Origin: Monarcha castaneiventris obscurior
Lineage: Eukaryota; Chordata; Aves; Passeriformes; Monarchidae
DNA length: 64,000 bases
Assembly (NCBI GenBank): GCA_026261815.1
Contig: JAMPIT010000566.1
Coordinates: forward strand, 27,367,001 to 27,431,000
Direction of reading: 5' to 3'
Under the pieces are notes generated by a model, which saw only the letters and a program-made list of their open reading frames with translations, was not told the DNA's origin and ran no database searches. A program made the position numbers and the translations under genes. Shown here piece after piece: positions 13,002-24,222 of the stretch; the first letter of the stretch is position 1, and each line of letters opens with the position of its first letter.

Positions 13002-14110
13002 TGTGTTTGGTTTGTGTGGCCAGGTTTTGGTAGCAGGGGAGCAGCAAGAGTGGCTTCTGTGAGAAGCTGCCAGAAGCTTCCTCTATGTCTGGCAGAGCCA
13101 GGGCCAGCTGGCTGCAACACAGACATGCTGCTGACCAAGGGTGGACCAATTAGAAATAATAAGAACTCTGTGTTAACACATTTAAGAGGGGGAAAAAAAG
13201 TTATTGTGAAAATGTAATTGTAGCCAGAAAAGAGGGGAGTTAGAATATCTGAGAGGAACAACTCTGCAGACATCAAGGTCGGTGGAGAAGCAGAGCAAGG
13301 AGGTGCTCCAGGTGCTGGAGCTGAGATTCCTCTGCAGCCTGAGGTGAAGCCCATGGTGAGGCAGCTGTTCCTGTGCAGCCCATGGAGGGCAACAGGGATG
13401 CAGAGACCCACCTGTATGCCATGGAGGAGACCCACGCCAGAGCAGGTGGATGCCTGAGAGGTGGCTGTGACCCCGTGGGGGCCTGTGCTGGAGCAGGGTC
13501 CTGGTGAGGACCTGCAGGCAGAGAAGAGCCTGCACTGGAGCAGGTTTCCTGGTAGGACTTGTGACCCTGTTGTGGGCCCATGCTGGAGCAGCCTGTCTTT
13601 GAAAGACTGCGCTCCATGGAAGAGTGACCCATGTTGCAGCAGTTTATGGAGGACTATTGCTCATGAGTTGGACTCATATTGGAGAAGTTCATGGAGAACT
13701 GTCTCTAGCTGGAAGGATTCCACACTGGAGCAGGGGAAGGACTCCTCTCACTGAGCACTGGTAGAAACAATGAGTGATGAACTGACCATAACCTCCATTC
13801 CCTGTCTCCCTGAGCTGCTGAGGGGGGAGTTAGATCTGGGAAGGAGGGAGGGGTAGGGGGTAAAGGTGTTTCTAAGGCCTTATTTTACTTCTTATTTTCC
13901 TGCTCTGATTGTGTTACTAATAAATTCAATTAATATCTCTAATTCAAATCTGTTTTATCTGTGATGGTATTTGATGAGTGAACTCTCTGCGTCTTTATCG
14001 CAGCTTGTGAACCCTTGCTTTTATCTTTTCTCCCCTGTCCAGTTTCAGAGGGGAGTGAGAAAGAGGCTTTGGTGGGTGCCTGGCATTCAGCCAGGGTCAA
14101 CACACTAACA
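13002..14110 (+). mobile_element. Complete solo LTR (ERVL-like), avian family
   Basis: The element starts TGTGTTTGG, ends CACTAACA and is flanked by a perfect GTATT duplication. With no internal retroviral sequence on either side, it is a solo LTR left by LTR-LTR recombination. In order, the plus strand shows a family-typical start (AGGTTTTGGTAGCAGG, 13021), a CCAAT-type box (13145), a TATA-like TTTAAG (13181), a long GC-richer middle made of degenerate ~48-bp modules (13437-13730), a pyrimidine-rich stretch and a polyadenylation signal AATAAA (13919-13924). The 5' and middle parts are homologous to 15928-16410 and 19143-19622. Overlapping open frames of up to 158 codons on both strands come from stop-poor GC composition and are not genes. 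I recognise the sequence as a common bird LTR; the ERVL class is inferred from the 5-bp duplication. Confidence 0.9.
13437..13735 (+). repeat. Degenerate ~48-bp tandem modules inside the LTR
   Basis: The motif (C/T)TGGAGCAG or a variant recurs at about 13488, 13535, 13583, 13634, 13679 and 13725, with an earlier variant near 13437. Spacing is 45-51 bp. Modules also share a GACC/CCATG-type segment before the motif. This points to an internal tandem array in the ancestral LTR that has since diverged. Confidence 0.7.
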
Positions 14111-14115
14111 GTATT
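14111..14115. repeat. Target-site duplication, right copy (GTATT)
   Basis: Exact match to 12997-13001, directly after the LTR end. Confidence 0.85.
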
Positions 14116-14401
14116 GAAGACAAATGGGATAACCTTCTATGAGCACTGGGAGTGGGTTAGGCTTGTCTAGCTCCCCTAGGACACGTTAAGCAGGCTTAGA
14201 TGCTAGAATAAGATGTGCTAGTACAAGTCTGAAACCTTTTGACTGCCTTCCCTGCCTGCCACGGGCATTCAGTCGCCTGCATACCATGGGCCCAAGGCTA
14301 AGATCTGATACACACAACTTTGCAACCTTGGCTCAGACAGCTGATAAAATTGAGGAGTTCTGAGAAACAGGCATCAGAAGGCCTGCAGAAAGGTTAGAAG
14401 A
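14116..14401. other. Unassigned spacer between LTR and CR1
   Basis: About 285 bp, less AT-rich than the flanking desert. It may be the diverged 5' continuation of the neighbouring CR1 or another decayed repeat, but no diagnostic motif is visible. Confidence 0.35.
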
Positions 14402-15062
14402 ATTAAAATTGGTACGATTCCTGTCTAATATTTGTATCAATTACTTGTAGGAGGTGATTGACTTGCACCTTCTGTAATTTCACAGATGAAACTACATTGG
14501 TGGGGGTGTTGATTTGTTGGAAGGCTTTGAAAAGGGATCTTGATAGGTTGAATAGATGGGCCAAAGCCAATGGCATGAGGTTCAGCAAGGCTAATGTTGG
14601 GTCCTACCCTTTGCAATGCTCCAGGCTGGGGAAGAGTTGCTGGAAAGCTGCTCAGTGGAAAAAGACCTGGGGATGCTCTTTGACAGTCAGCTGGACGTGA
14701 GCTAGCGTGTGCCCAAGTGGGCAAGAAGGCCAATGGCATCCTGGCCTGTTTCAAACGTAGTGTGTCCAGCAGGACCAGGGCAGTGATTGTCCCCTTGTAC
14801 TCGGCCCTGCTGAGGCCATACCTCAAATCCTTTGTCCATTTTTGCACCCCTCGCTACAGGAAGGACATTGAGGCGATGGAGCATGTTCAGACAAGGGCAA
14901 AGAAGCTGATGAAGGGTCTAGGGAGTAAGTCATCATCCCTGGAAGTGTTCAAGAAACAACTGGACGTGGGACTTAGTGCTATGGTTTTGTCGACATGGTG
15001 GTATTTGGTCAAAGATGGGACTTGATCTTGGAGATCTTTTCCAACCTTACTGATTCTATGAG
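14402..15062 (+). mobile_element. CR1 LINE fragment: ORF2 C-terminal part plus 3' end
   Basis: A 5'-truncated CR1 in sense orientation. Translated in pieces it shows the RT region with the catalytic FADD-type box decayed to FTDETTL (about 14479-14499), then RDLDRLNRWAKANGMRFS (14536 on), then, after a frame change, [10 protein letters not shown] (14723 on) and [14 protein letters not shown] (14786 on), all typical of CR1 ORF2 downstream of the RT active site. Around 14930 the sequence jumps from KLMKGLG to [15 protein letters not shown] block of the C-terminal ORF2 region present in the copy at 20916-21146 is therefore missing, an internal deletion. The element ends at the family's 3' signature (TTTTCCAACCTTACTGATTC, about 15039). 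Frameshifts and the altered catalytic dyad make it non-functional. Confidence 0.92.
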
Positions 15063-15099
15063 AGAACTCGTGGAGATGGAATCATTAGTAGATTAGGAT

Positions 15100-15187
15100 C
15101 AAGAGGAAAAGCAAGAGCAAGAAAAGGTCTTTAAAAGGAAAAGAAAAAGCAGGAAAAGCAGGAAATCTTTAAAAGGAAAAGAACAAA
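15100..15187. repeat. Purine-rich (AAAAGSA)n low-complexity tract
   Basis: Positions 15100-15187 are almost all A and G, with GGAAAAG, GCAGGAAAAGCAGGAAA and repeated TTTAAAAGGAAAAG words. It lies just 3' of the CR1 end. Confidence 0.7.
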
Positions 15188-15927
15188 ATACTTAATTTGC
15201 GTGCTGTTGAAGCACACCACTAAGCACCCATGTCAGCAGAGCTGGTGGCAGCTGACTGCTCCACAGCACTGTTGAAAGGCAGAGTCCAAGACTCACAGTG
15301 GTTGAACCTTCTGCTTGGACTGATGCTGCTACACCAGCAAAAGTGTGTAAGGTGACTTGTGCAGGTGGAGAATCTTGATGTTTTGCTTCATACCTTGCTG
15401 GAGCCCGTATAACTTTCATGTCAGCCATGTGTGCTGTGTCTATTCTGCTAATAGACAGTCTTTGTGCATGGCCTTAACAATGGGAGGCAAAAATGATGAG
15501 CACTTTGACAGAGAAAATGAAGATCCAGATTCATGACGTATTTGTAGTAAATAATAGCTGAAAACTTGAAACCAAGGGATTGTGGTGGAAAGTGGTATTA
15601 CAGTTCATTTTTGTCAAGTTTGGAGGAAAGCAGAAGACAAGAAATTAAATATAAACTCTGTGACTTGCTAGTGTCAAGACATGTTCAACTTAGAACTTCA
15701 GTAGATATCACAAAAATATAGCCCAGTCCCCAGTCCAACAACAATCAATACTAAGAAAAAAGACAATAAAATTTTTTTCTACTTCAGGCTAAGGAATGGA
15801 GGGGTGTTATTATTTAATTTATTTATAGGCAATTAAAATATGACATTATGGAAAGAATGAAAAAAAGCATTGCTATAGAGGTCTAGACCTGTAAAACAGC
15901 AGTACCAAAACTCTGCTGGACTCGGGG
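15188..15927. other. Unassigned non-coding segment
   Basis: Positions 15190-15480 have balanced composition and may be an old ERV-internal or LTR remnant between two related LTRs, but nothing diagnostic is visible. From about 15480 the sequence is AT-rich and unremarkable. Confidence 0.3.
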
Positions 15928-16410
15928 TCACACTGGGTTTACATAACAAAGTTTTGGTATTGCAGCAATGGCTTCAGTGAAAAGAGAGCAGAAACTATTG
16001 AGATTATTGAGAAGACCAGAAACCAGAAACATGTGTCAGACAGAGCAAATTTCAGCTGTGTCCAAGGTGGACCAGACCCACTGGACCAATGCTGGTAGTC
16101 CCCCTGTGAAACATTATTTAAGAAAGGATAAATAGTGTTGAGTGGCAACTGGGAGAGAGGAGTGAGAAATACGTGAGGGAAACAGACTTGAAGAAAACCA
16201 CATCAGGGAAGAAAGAGGGGAGAAGATGCTCCAGGTGCTAGAACAAAGATTGCTGTGCAGCCTGTGGAGAAGACCGTGGTGATGAGGTTGTCCCCTTTTA
16301 ACCCATGGAGAGGCCACATCAGAGTAGATTCACACTGCATCCCATGGAGAACTCCACAGTGAAGTAGTTGGATATGCTCTGAAGGCAGCTGCCAAGAGAA
16401 GCCCTAAATC
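15928..16410 (+). mobile_element. Truncated older LTR, same family as 13002-14110
   Basis: Aligns by eye to the first ~450 bp of the 13002 LTR: AAGTTTTGGTATTGCAG (15949), a region matching its promoter (GGACCAATGCTGGTAG then TTATTTAAGAAAGG, TATA-like near 16118), then GATGCTCCAGGTGCTAGAAC (about 16224) and CTGTGCAGCCTGTGGAGAAG (about 16252). It has many substitutions and small indels and lacks the tandem-module region and 3' half. No flanking duplication was found. The 69- and 67-codon minus-strand frames over it are shadows. Confidence 0.85.
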
Positions 16411-18220
16411 TATGACTGTCAGAAAGGGTAATTTTCTTTGCTTTGCTGATAAGCAATAGCCAATAGAGAAAATGAATAAAGGGTAATTTTTTAAAGCATA
16501 TTGATTAAAGTAACTCATTGACATACTGACAAAAGACAAACCTGCAGAACTGCTAACAGAGTAATAATCAAACATCTGAAATATTTAAAGACAAGAAGGG
16601 CCCAGGGGGTATGGATGGGGGAAGAAGAGAGATAGAGAACAGAGAAATATCTGGATTATTGTCTCTGGCTATAATCAAACACTTGGAGTTTTCTTTCCCT
16701 ACCTTCAGAGCACAGGGACAAAGGAATCAGAAAAAAAGAAAATTACTGCACATTTTTTTTTAAATAAGTTATTAAACATGAGCAAGTCTTTTGGTGGAAC
16801 GACTTTATTTTATTCTTTTTATTAATTGTATCTAAATTGTTGCAGTAATCTTTTCCTTTGTTTGTTTATACCTCTACATTTACATGTAGATAAAATCACA
16901 GGGATGCAATCCACTGTCTGGGCACTGCTAGAGAAGTTTTAGAAAAAAAGAGAGTAATAAACAAAACTAATTAAATGTAAGGGTATCATTCATTCTTAAT
17001 AGGAACCACAAATACTAGCGCATCTTTCTGGTACCATGTATGCTGTGCTGAGTGAGGTTCTCTATCAGCAGTTTTCTGAAATAATGCAATTAAGGATGTA
17101 GAGGTAGTACTGAGATCACATAATCTCTTGAGATTTCCCTCAGTCCCTGAAGATTTTTTTGGTGACCTAGAAGTATACCCGAGATTTTTACAAGAGTCTA
17201 TAGAGAACTCAAACTTTCAAGTTCAGATTTCCAATTCTTCAGCATTTCTGAAGTGCTGAAGTACTTTAATTTCTTCTATTTCACCTGTTCCCCCATTTTT
17301 ATGTACTTTTTTTTTTCCTTGAGGTGTATGACTTTCATTTATTTAAAGGATTTGCAGAACTTTCTTGATAGAGGAAGAGACAGATTTATGAGTGCTGACT
17401 AAATTATAGATAAAGTGAATACATTTTACAGATGTAAAATATTTCCTGATATCAGTTTAGAAACTACCTACTGGTTACTTAGACTTAGTTGTAATAAAAT
17501 CTCAAAGACTGCAATACACTGGCAAGTAGTGAGATAATTTCTGTCACTTGAATGTAAAATAGTCAGAACTACAAATATCCTTCTTTTTGGGGAAGACCTT
17601 ACAAGAAAAATAGTAATATGAATTTGAAGTACAATCCTACAGATAGAAAAAAGTGCTTTCCATAGTGCTTTCCAAAGTGTTTTTTTGTTCTGGAAACTTG
17701 TTTAATCCCAAGTTTTTATTTTGCCAGTATTCCATAACTATGATCTTGGGATAAAATAGGAACAGAAAAAATTGCTGGAAAAGGTATAGAGGTGAAACTA
17801 AACCAGCTAGAAAAATAGAAAAGTTTTATCCTCGCTTTTTGCTTCAGAAACTATATAAGAAAACTATTTATTTAAATTCTTCAATATTTTATAAATATTT
17901 TTATGATATACACATTGAATTCAAAAGTAAAGAAATTTGACAAAGATTAAAAAGTGGTTTCTGTGTGGTTTTTTTAGAAACATTTCATATGCATGTGAAT
18001 ATAACAAAACTTTTCCTGTTACCAAAATTCAATATTATACATAAAGAAATTTCTAGGTAAAACAGCAATAGAAATTAAGGGGAAAAATCCTGTGTATAAA
18101 ATTTCTATTTTCAACATTTGTCTTAGTACAAAATTGTGCAGTTTATAAAACTTTGATATGAAACAAATTGGAAAACTGAAACAGTAAAGCACAATTTGAT
18201 ATTTTTGAGTGCAACTTAAG
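16411..18220. other. AT-rich non-coding DNA
   Basis: A purine-rich patch near 16575-16640 follows the LTR fragment and could be a leftover of it. Otherwise it is unique AT-rich sequence with T runs near 17308-17317. No exon or RNA seen. Confidence 0.5.
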
Positions 18221-18242
18221 CGTGTGTGTATGTGTGTGTGCA
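18221..18242. repeat. Short (GT)n microsatellite
   Basis: Alternating GT with one interruption (GTGTGTGTATGTGTGTGTG). Confidence 0.8.
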
Positions 18243-18661
18243 TATGGGTTTTGTAATAAATGAATGCCATGACCAACTTTTTAATCACTAATATTCCTTC
18301 AAGGATTCAAGAAAGACAGGACTTCAAAGTGTTGCCAGAGCATCATGAGATTTGTCTTCACAGGATTCCACTTGACTTCATAGCCTCTCATCTCTAGCTG
18401 ACATTACAAATGACTCATTAATTTAGTGCCAGGAATTCATGCAGTATATGTAACAAAGGATGAAGCGGTATCTTTTCAGGTAAGTAAAAAAAAAAAGGTG
18501 CAATCTGAATCAATGTTAGAGGGAGAACAATAGTAGATTAGTTATGCTGCTGTCAATTATAACCAAAATTTGCATTTCAGAAACTAACATGCAAGGAAAT
18601 ATGCCCATGGCAGTTGTACTCTACTATAATTTAATTTGTCTTCCCCCATATAAAAAGCACT

Positions 18662-18689
18662 GCAATGCTATGCTATGCTATGCTATGCA
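18662..18689. repeat. (TATGC)n pentanucleotide repeat
   Basis: About five consecutive copies of ATGCT/TATGC ending at GCAAGC. Confidence 0.85.
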
Positions 18690-19142
18690 AGCAAAGTCTT
18701 GCTCAGCTAATAGCTAATCTTCTGTCCTCGGCACTGAATTTTAGCTCAGTCAGAGCACTGCTCACAAACGCTGAAGAACAAAGGTGAAGGTTATTATTTC
18801 AGGGTGATGAAGCAAGTAAATAGTGGTGGAAGATCTGCAATCTACTGTTACATAACATACACTGTTCCCCCAGGTCACATGATACATACTGTTACTATCT
18901 CTTAAAAATATTGCTTCTCTTCTGCTTAAGGCATTGCAGGATTATTACTTCTTCCAGAAGCCACAGAAGTTGCGAGCTTCCCATCATATTTAGATGCTTG
19001 GTCCTTGCCATTTCCACCTTTGGAATTTGGGGATATACAATTAATTAGAATGTTGGTTTCCAGACTCAGAATTTGTCCTATGAAGTTGCATCTTAATTCC
19101 TTCAGGATTCTAGTGATGCATGTTTTAGATTTTAGGCATTTC

Positions 19143-19622
19143 TTATGCCAGTGTGGGCTTCCCATGGGGTCCCAGCCTCCTCTGGTCATCCACCAGCTCC
19201 AGCGCTGGTCCTACACAGGTTGCAGCAGCTCTCTCTTCCACTGTGGACCTCCATGGGCTGCAAGGGCACAGCTGCCTCATCATGGGCTGTCTGCACCACA
19301 GGCTGCAGGGGAATCTCTGCCTGGGCGCCAGGAGCACCTTGTGCCCCTCCTTCTTTGCTGGGTTGGGTGTAGGCTGGGCTGCTGCTCTTGCATAGTATCA
19401 CTCCTCTCTCCCAGTTTCTGTTGTGCAGCAGTTTCACCACCTTCTTAAATACATTTTCCTAGAGGTGCTCCCACCATTGCTGATGTCCTTGGCCTTGGCC
19501 AGTAGTAGGTACAGCTTGTACCCAGAGGGGTCGGCTCTGTCAGACATGGGGCAAGCTTCTCACAGAAGCCACCCCCTGAAGCTCCTCTGCAACCAAAACC
19601 TTGTCACTTAAATCCAATACCA
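19143..19622 (-). mobile_element. Truncated LTR, same family as 13002-14110, antisense
   Basis: On the minus strand this reads as the 5' (U3) part of the 13002 family. The LTR start lies at the high-coordinate end (near 19622), followed by the antisense of the GACAAGGTTTTGG start (about 19596-19608), a TCAGACATGGGGCAAGCTTC block (19540) that matches 13080-13100, an antisense TATA-like stretch (CTTCTTAAATACATTT, about 19442) and the CATGGGCTG/CAGCCTGTGG blocks. It is cut off before the tandem-module and polyadenylation region. The open frames of 60-147 codons over it on both strands are composition shadows. It lies inverted relative to the other two copies. Confidence 0.85.
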
Positions 19623-20915
19623 CTAAATGAGTGTCAAAACTGATAATTTGCTGTAGTTTTCAAAATTCAAATGTTTTTAGAGGATTGTTTACATAGAGTG
19701 TATGTCATAGGCTCATGAGAATCTCATAGGTAGGATACATTAGGAAAGCTTGGCTCTCCATGTGAAAGTCAATGTCTACTATATGCTTAAGAAAACAGGA
19801 GATTGTGATATTTATATTCTCTGGTACATTACAGACAGTTTCCATAGCAGTTGTCAAAGTAAATTTATTCAAGTACAGTGGAAAAAAAAAGTCTGTGTCT
19901 TAGCCTCAACATTCACACTTAAGTAAAGTCTTTTTCTTCTGAGATTCTAATTCTCTATGCAAACTGATAAAGAGAGAAAATCTAATAAAAACCATCAATA
20001 AATATGGTCAATAGAGCTGATCAAGAATAATTTCTGGTTTTAGGGATATGCTTCATTTTAGAAAAATATCTGAACATCATGAAAGACGGTATTTAATTCC
20101 AAGATTTAGGAAGCTGATCTCTCCAAAATATTTTAGCATTTCATCATTAAGTCATAACTAATTTTAATCTCAAGGAAGGATTGTTTCCTCAGTGCACTTT
20201 GCTTGAATGATCAAATTAATAGGATGGAAGAATCTGTAGCTGAAAAAAATATTATAACAAAATTGAAGTACATCACTCAGGACCTCAGAATGTAATCTTT
20301 TGTAACTCTTGGGAAAAAGATATTTTATACAGTTGCTAATTTGTGTTTATAAAATATGTTCACTCCAGAAAAAACCATTACAACTGAAGGATATGCATTG
20401 TTGCTCATTTTGCCAAGTTAGATATATGTAGCAATTAAGGTTTTGTTCACAAGTTTGTTGGCTTTTTATGTTTCCTGCTGTATGATTACAAGCTGTTAAA
20501 TCCAGCAGAGTTTCTTGAGCATACAGAAGAAAGTGTTCAAAAGCTTGAAGCAATCTCTTTTAGCAAAATAATATGAAAATACAATAAAGCAGTGTAATTC
20601 TCAGGAAATTCCATGTTGTTCTTTTTGTGACCGATCAGCAGATATATAAACAAACAAGAGAGAAGAGGGAAAGGAACTGTAGGTTACAAGGGGAAAGAAT
20701 AAAGAAGATGAGCTCTCCAGGCAAGAAACTTCGACAAAGAATCTTACATAAAAGTGATTTCGGGAAGGTTGACAGTGGAAGAGGACAAAGTAATTCTGCA
20801 GGGAATTCACTTTTATAGGCTATTTGGTAAATTAATTGGTGTTATCTGTTTAAATAGAAGTTTATGCTGCTCATTAGAACCAAAAAAACTGAAGAAAACA
20901 GACCTTTGACAAATA
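19623..20915. other. AT-rich non-coding DNA
   Basis: Unique-looking sequence with no exon, RNA or repeat recognised; opposed open frames at 20601-20818 look random. Confidence 0.5.
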
Positions 20916-21146
20916 ATGGTGGTGCCAAGCAGTAGGACAAGAGGCAATGGGCAGAAACTGATGCACAGAAAGTTTCACCCGAATATGAAGAACAACTTCC
21001 TTACTGTGCGTGTGACCATGCACTGGAACAGGTTGCCTAGAGGGGTTGTGGAGATATTGAAGAACAATCTGGGCACTATCCTACTGAACCAGATGTCTCC
21101 ACCAGTGGTCCCTTTCAACCTTACACATTCTATGATTCTGTCCTTT
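20916..21146 (+). mobile_element. CR1 LINE 3' end
   Basis: Classic sense-strand CR1 3' end: GGACAAGAGGCAATGGGCAG (20935), CCATGCACTGGAACAGGTTG (21017), CCTAGAGGGGTTGTGGAGAT, then GTCCCTTTCAACCTTACACA and terminal ATTCTATGATTCTGT. It is 5'-truncated to about 230 bp. It retains the block deleted from the copy at 14402-15062. Confidence 0.93.
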
Positions 21147-23895
21147 AGGTCCCACTCTCAATATGTAAAGTGACCAGTCTAGCTAAGCTTGCTGAAACAT
21201 CACACAGTTCAGTTATCTATGTGAAATTTTATGATGTGAAATTTTTTCCTGATACATTATGTTCCTGCCATTCCCATACTCTCCTGCTCCCTAGAGCATT
21301 TCTTGTGAGTATTCATTTGTTGTTCACACTCCATGACAAGAAAAATTGCTGGGATACATGTATCAATTTGCAAGAAGGGAAAAAAATATCCAGTAGGATA
21401 GGATTTTTGATAAAGTGACTTTTAGTGAGCCTGGCCTTTATTTACAAGATAATGGGTCATAGCAATAAATTATGAATTTTGTAAAAAAAAAAATCTGAAA
21501 ATATTTTAATACAAATCTGTCTATTGTTGTTTATCTTTCTGTTGTGTTTCATTTTGTGATGGCAAAGTGTACATTATAGCTGTTCTGTATCAAAGAAAAA
21601 GCTTATTTGTTTCAGATGTTCAACAAGATTTTTCTTCAAGTTTGAACTATTAGATGGAGAAAACATTCTCCATTTTTAGAAGCAGGGAAAGATAAGAATT
21701 ATCTGTTTATAAGATATGGATCTGGCCTTTATGTCTTATAGCACTACTGAAAATACTGCGTACGTTAATCTTTAGGGATCGTGAAGCTCTGATAACATGG
21801 AATGCACTAGTATAACCCCAACGCTAACTAATAATCATCTTAATTAAGTTTTAAAATACCTTATAATAATATTTTAAAATGTTTATATGAAGCCAGTCAA
21901 ATGGAAGTAGGAACTCAATAGATGTATCTTTCTTTAACCTCTGTCAGGCAAAATGATTCGTCTTTAGTCAATGATTAGTTCCTCCCTTAGAAAGAACCTA
22001 ACTCTCAGGTAAACAAGATGTATATTCAAAAACAAAAGACAAGTTTGTGTATTCTTTGACCATATTAATATTGCTCCTCCCTCGAGACATAAGCCCACTC
22101 AACAAACCTCACCCAGTGCAAATTGAACTAGGCTCTATATTCACCCTTGCAAATTGTGCAAAAGCTAATCTGCTACCAAGTTCTGTCTGTAAGTATGTCT
22201 CATTATAACTTAATTCTAAATATGCAACTATTAACAGGATCCTGATATTATTAATAATAACCCAAAAATCTTTAATATAAGCATATTTCAAAAGTAAAAA
22301 TAAGAAAAAGTCAGTCTGGAAATGGAAATGGATTTCCAGTTGTAATGCACTTATTTACATTGGATTCTGTAAAAATTTTGGCAAATACCTTTAGAAATGA
22401 CAAGGCTTTTTACTTTATCCCATGCTCTTTGTTATGTCCATCCTTGGTAGTAAATACTCTTTAATAAATGTTATAAAATAAATCCTATTAAATAGAACAC
22501 AGAATGATAACATTTCTAACGTATCATACATAAATTAGTTATAATTACTACTTGAAAAACATATTTTACATTATACCCTTTAGCATTGGAAAAAAAACAT
22601 AAAGACAATATTTTTAATGCACTTATTGCTCTTACTTAAAAGTGTTCTGATGATAATTGCAAAGTATAACAAAGTAGTTTACTTAGAGTATAGTTTTCCA
22701 AACTATCTTCCTAGAATTATCTTCTTTTAAGCTGGTATCTAAAGAACACATACATTGTGAAATTTTGTTACCTAAAACCCATGATCAGATCTTTAAATAT
22801 AGACATAGTAAATATCAGATGCCTGGCTATAAAAAGTGAACAGTAACAGCAACAACAAAGGTCCTCAGGGTTTTGTGACCGGGGTGCTCTCGGACTGAAG
22901 GGACTTAAAATAACACTTTTCACTTTCCACGAGAGGTTTTTATCCCAAACCTATGGGCTATTTCTGGAGAAAGCCAGAACAAGTAGATCTATTTCTGCAA
23001 AAAGAACTACTGTAGGTAAAAAGTATAAATCTTTCAGTAAACGGAAAGCACACAGAAAGAATTTTAAGCCCTGATAGGTTGAGACATGGAGAAACAAGTC
23101 TGCTCAAATGTGTCTCTATTTCACATAGAAGACCCAAATAGCAGTAATAATGGCCTTCAAATTATAGGAACAAGAAGTTGTGCTGTACAATGAAATTTAA
23201 ACTAAAGAGCATTGAAATAATTTACACAAGTAGAACCAACCACAAGTTCTAGTTTATGAGCTTAGAAGTACAGAAATCAAAACTGTAGGGGACTTGGGAA
23301 TTCAAAAATTTCAAAATTAGTGGAATATAAACTATTTAGTTTGAATTTTTGGGATACATTGACACTGCCTAAACATATTCTCTTTTCCACCCCACCCCCC
23401 CCAAACACTGGGAATTGAATAAAGATGATGAGACTATCAGTTTTGAATGTACAGCATGCCCAGACATGATGGATATAAAATATTCTGAACATAAAAAAGT
23501 ACTTTGTTTCCAGCAGAAAAAGTGAATTGAAGGAGTATAGCAGCCTTCATAGCTCCAAGTATGTCAAGTGAATATTTCCAAAGTCAACAAGGTAAATACA
23601 AGGCAAGTCCTGATAATACAGTAGGCCAGGTTTAGATGGTAAGTACTCCATAGATCTCCAAGATTAACAACACTCAGTGGTTATAAAATCTATCCAAGCT
23701 GAAGCTTTCACTAAAATTACTTCCTTTTACACCTGCTTCCACTTCAAACTTCATTTAGTCAAGGCAGCCTCTACCGTTCCCCTCAAGTGCTCATCCTATT
23801 TCTGAGAATAGCTTTCAATAGGAGGGAGAATGTTGAGAAATATTTGATTATAGGGATTCTCTACAGAAAGTTGAGTCTTCAAAATATAAGAATTT
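21147..23895. other. AT-rich unique non-coding DNA
   Basis: No repeat, exon or RNA recognised. One C-rich run sits near 23390-23402. Confidence 0.55.
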
Positions 23896-24080
23896 CTTAT
23901 GGTTTAACCCCAGATGGCAACTAAGTACCACACAGATACTTACTCCACCCCACACTCCAAAGGAATTGGGAGGAGAATAAAAAAACCCCAACTAATATCC
24001 GTGGGTTGAGATAAAAGCTTAATTTTAATTAAGGGAAAAGTAAGAGAAATAGAAATCGTAAAGGTCTTTGTAAAGGAATT
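23896..24080 (-). mobile_element. LTR 3'-end fragment, antisense (TGTCATGG family)
   Basis: ATGGTTTAACCCCAGATGGC (23899) is the reverse complement of the 3' terminus of a common avian LTR family and matches 43074-43104 and 45870-45900 in this window. It continues with CTAAGTACCACACAG and the antisense polyadenylation-region block CGTGGGTTGAGATAAAAGC (24000), comparable to 33722-33750. The rest of the LTR is missing. Confidence 0.7.
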
Positions 24081-24139
24081 TTTTTCCTTCCTTTCTGAAT
24101 GTCAGAATTCTGGCCATACTGGTAAAATAAAAATTATGA

Positions 24140-24222
24140 GTGCATATATATAATACATATATGGCAATATAAAAAAAAAAAATATATATATGCACATATA
24201 TCTATATATTTATAAAATTCTG
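24140..24222. repeat. (TA)n-rich microsatellite with a poly-A core
   Basis: ATATATA blocks on both sides of a 12-13 bp A run, then further TATATA blocks to about 24222. Confidence 0.8.

Noticed and set aside
12959..13754. Open frames of 66-158 codons on both strands near 13 kb
   Set aside because: They lie within a solo LTR with clear termini and target duplication; LTRs of this type do not encode proteins.
19005..19448. 147-codon plus-strand frame with several overlapping frames
   Set aside because: It runs from unique DNA into an antisense LTR fragment; the overlapping frames reflect low stop density in GC-richer sequence.
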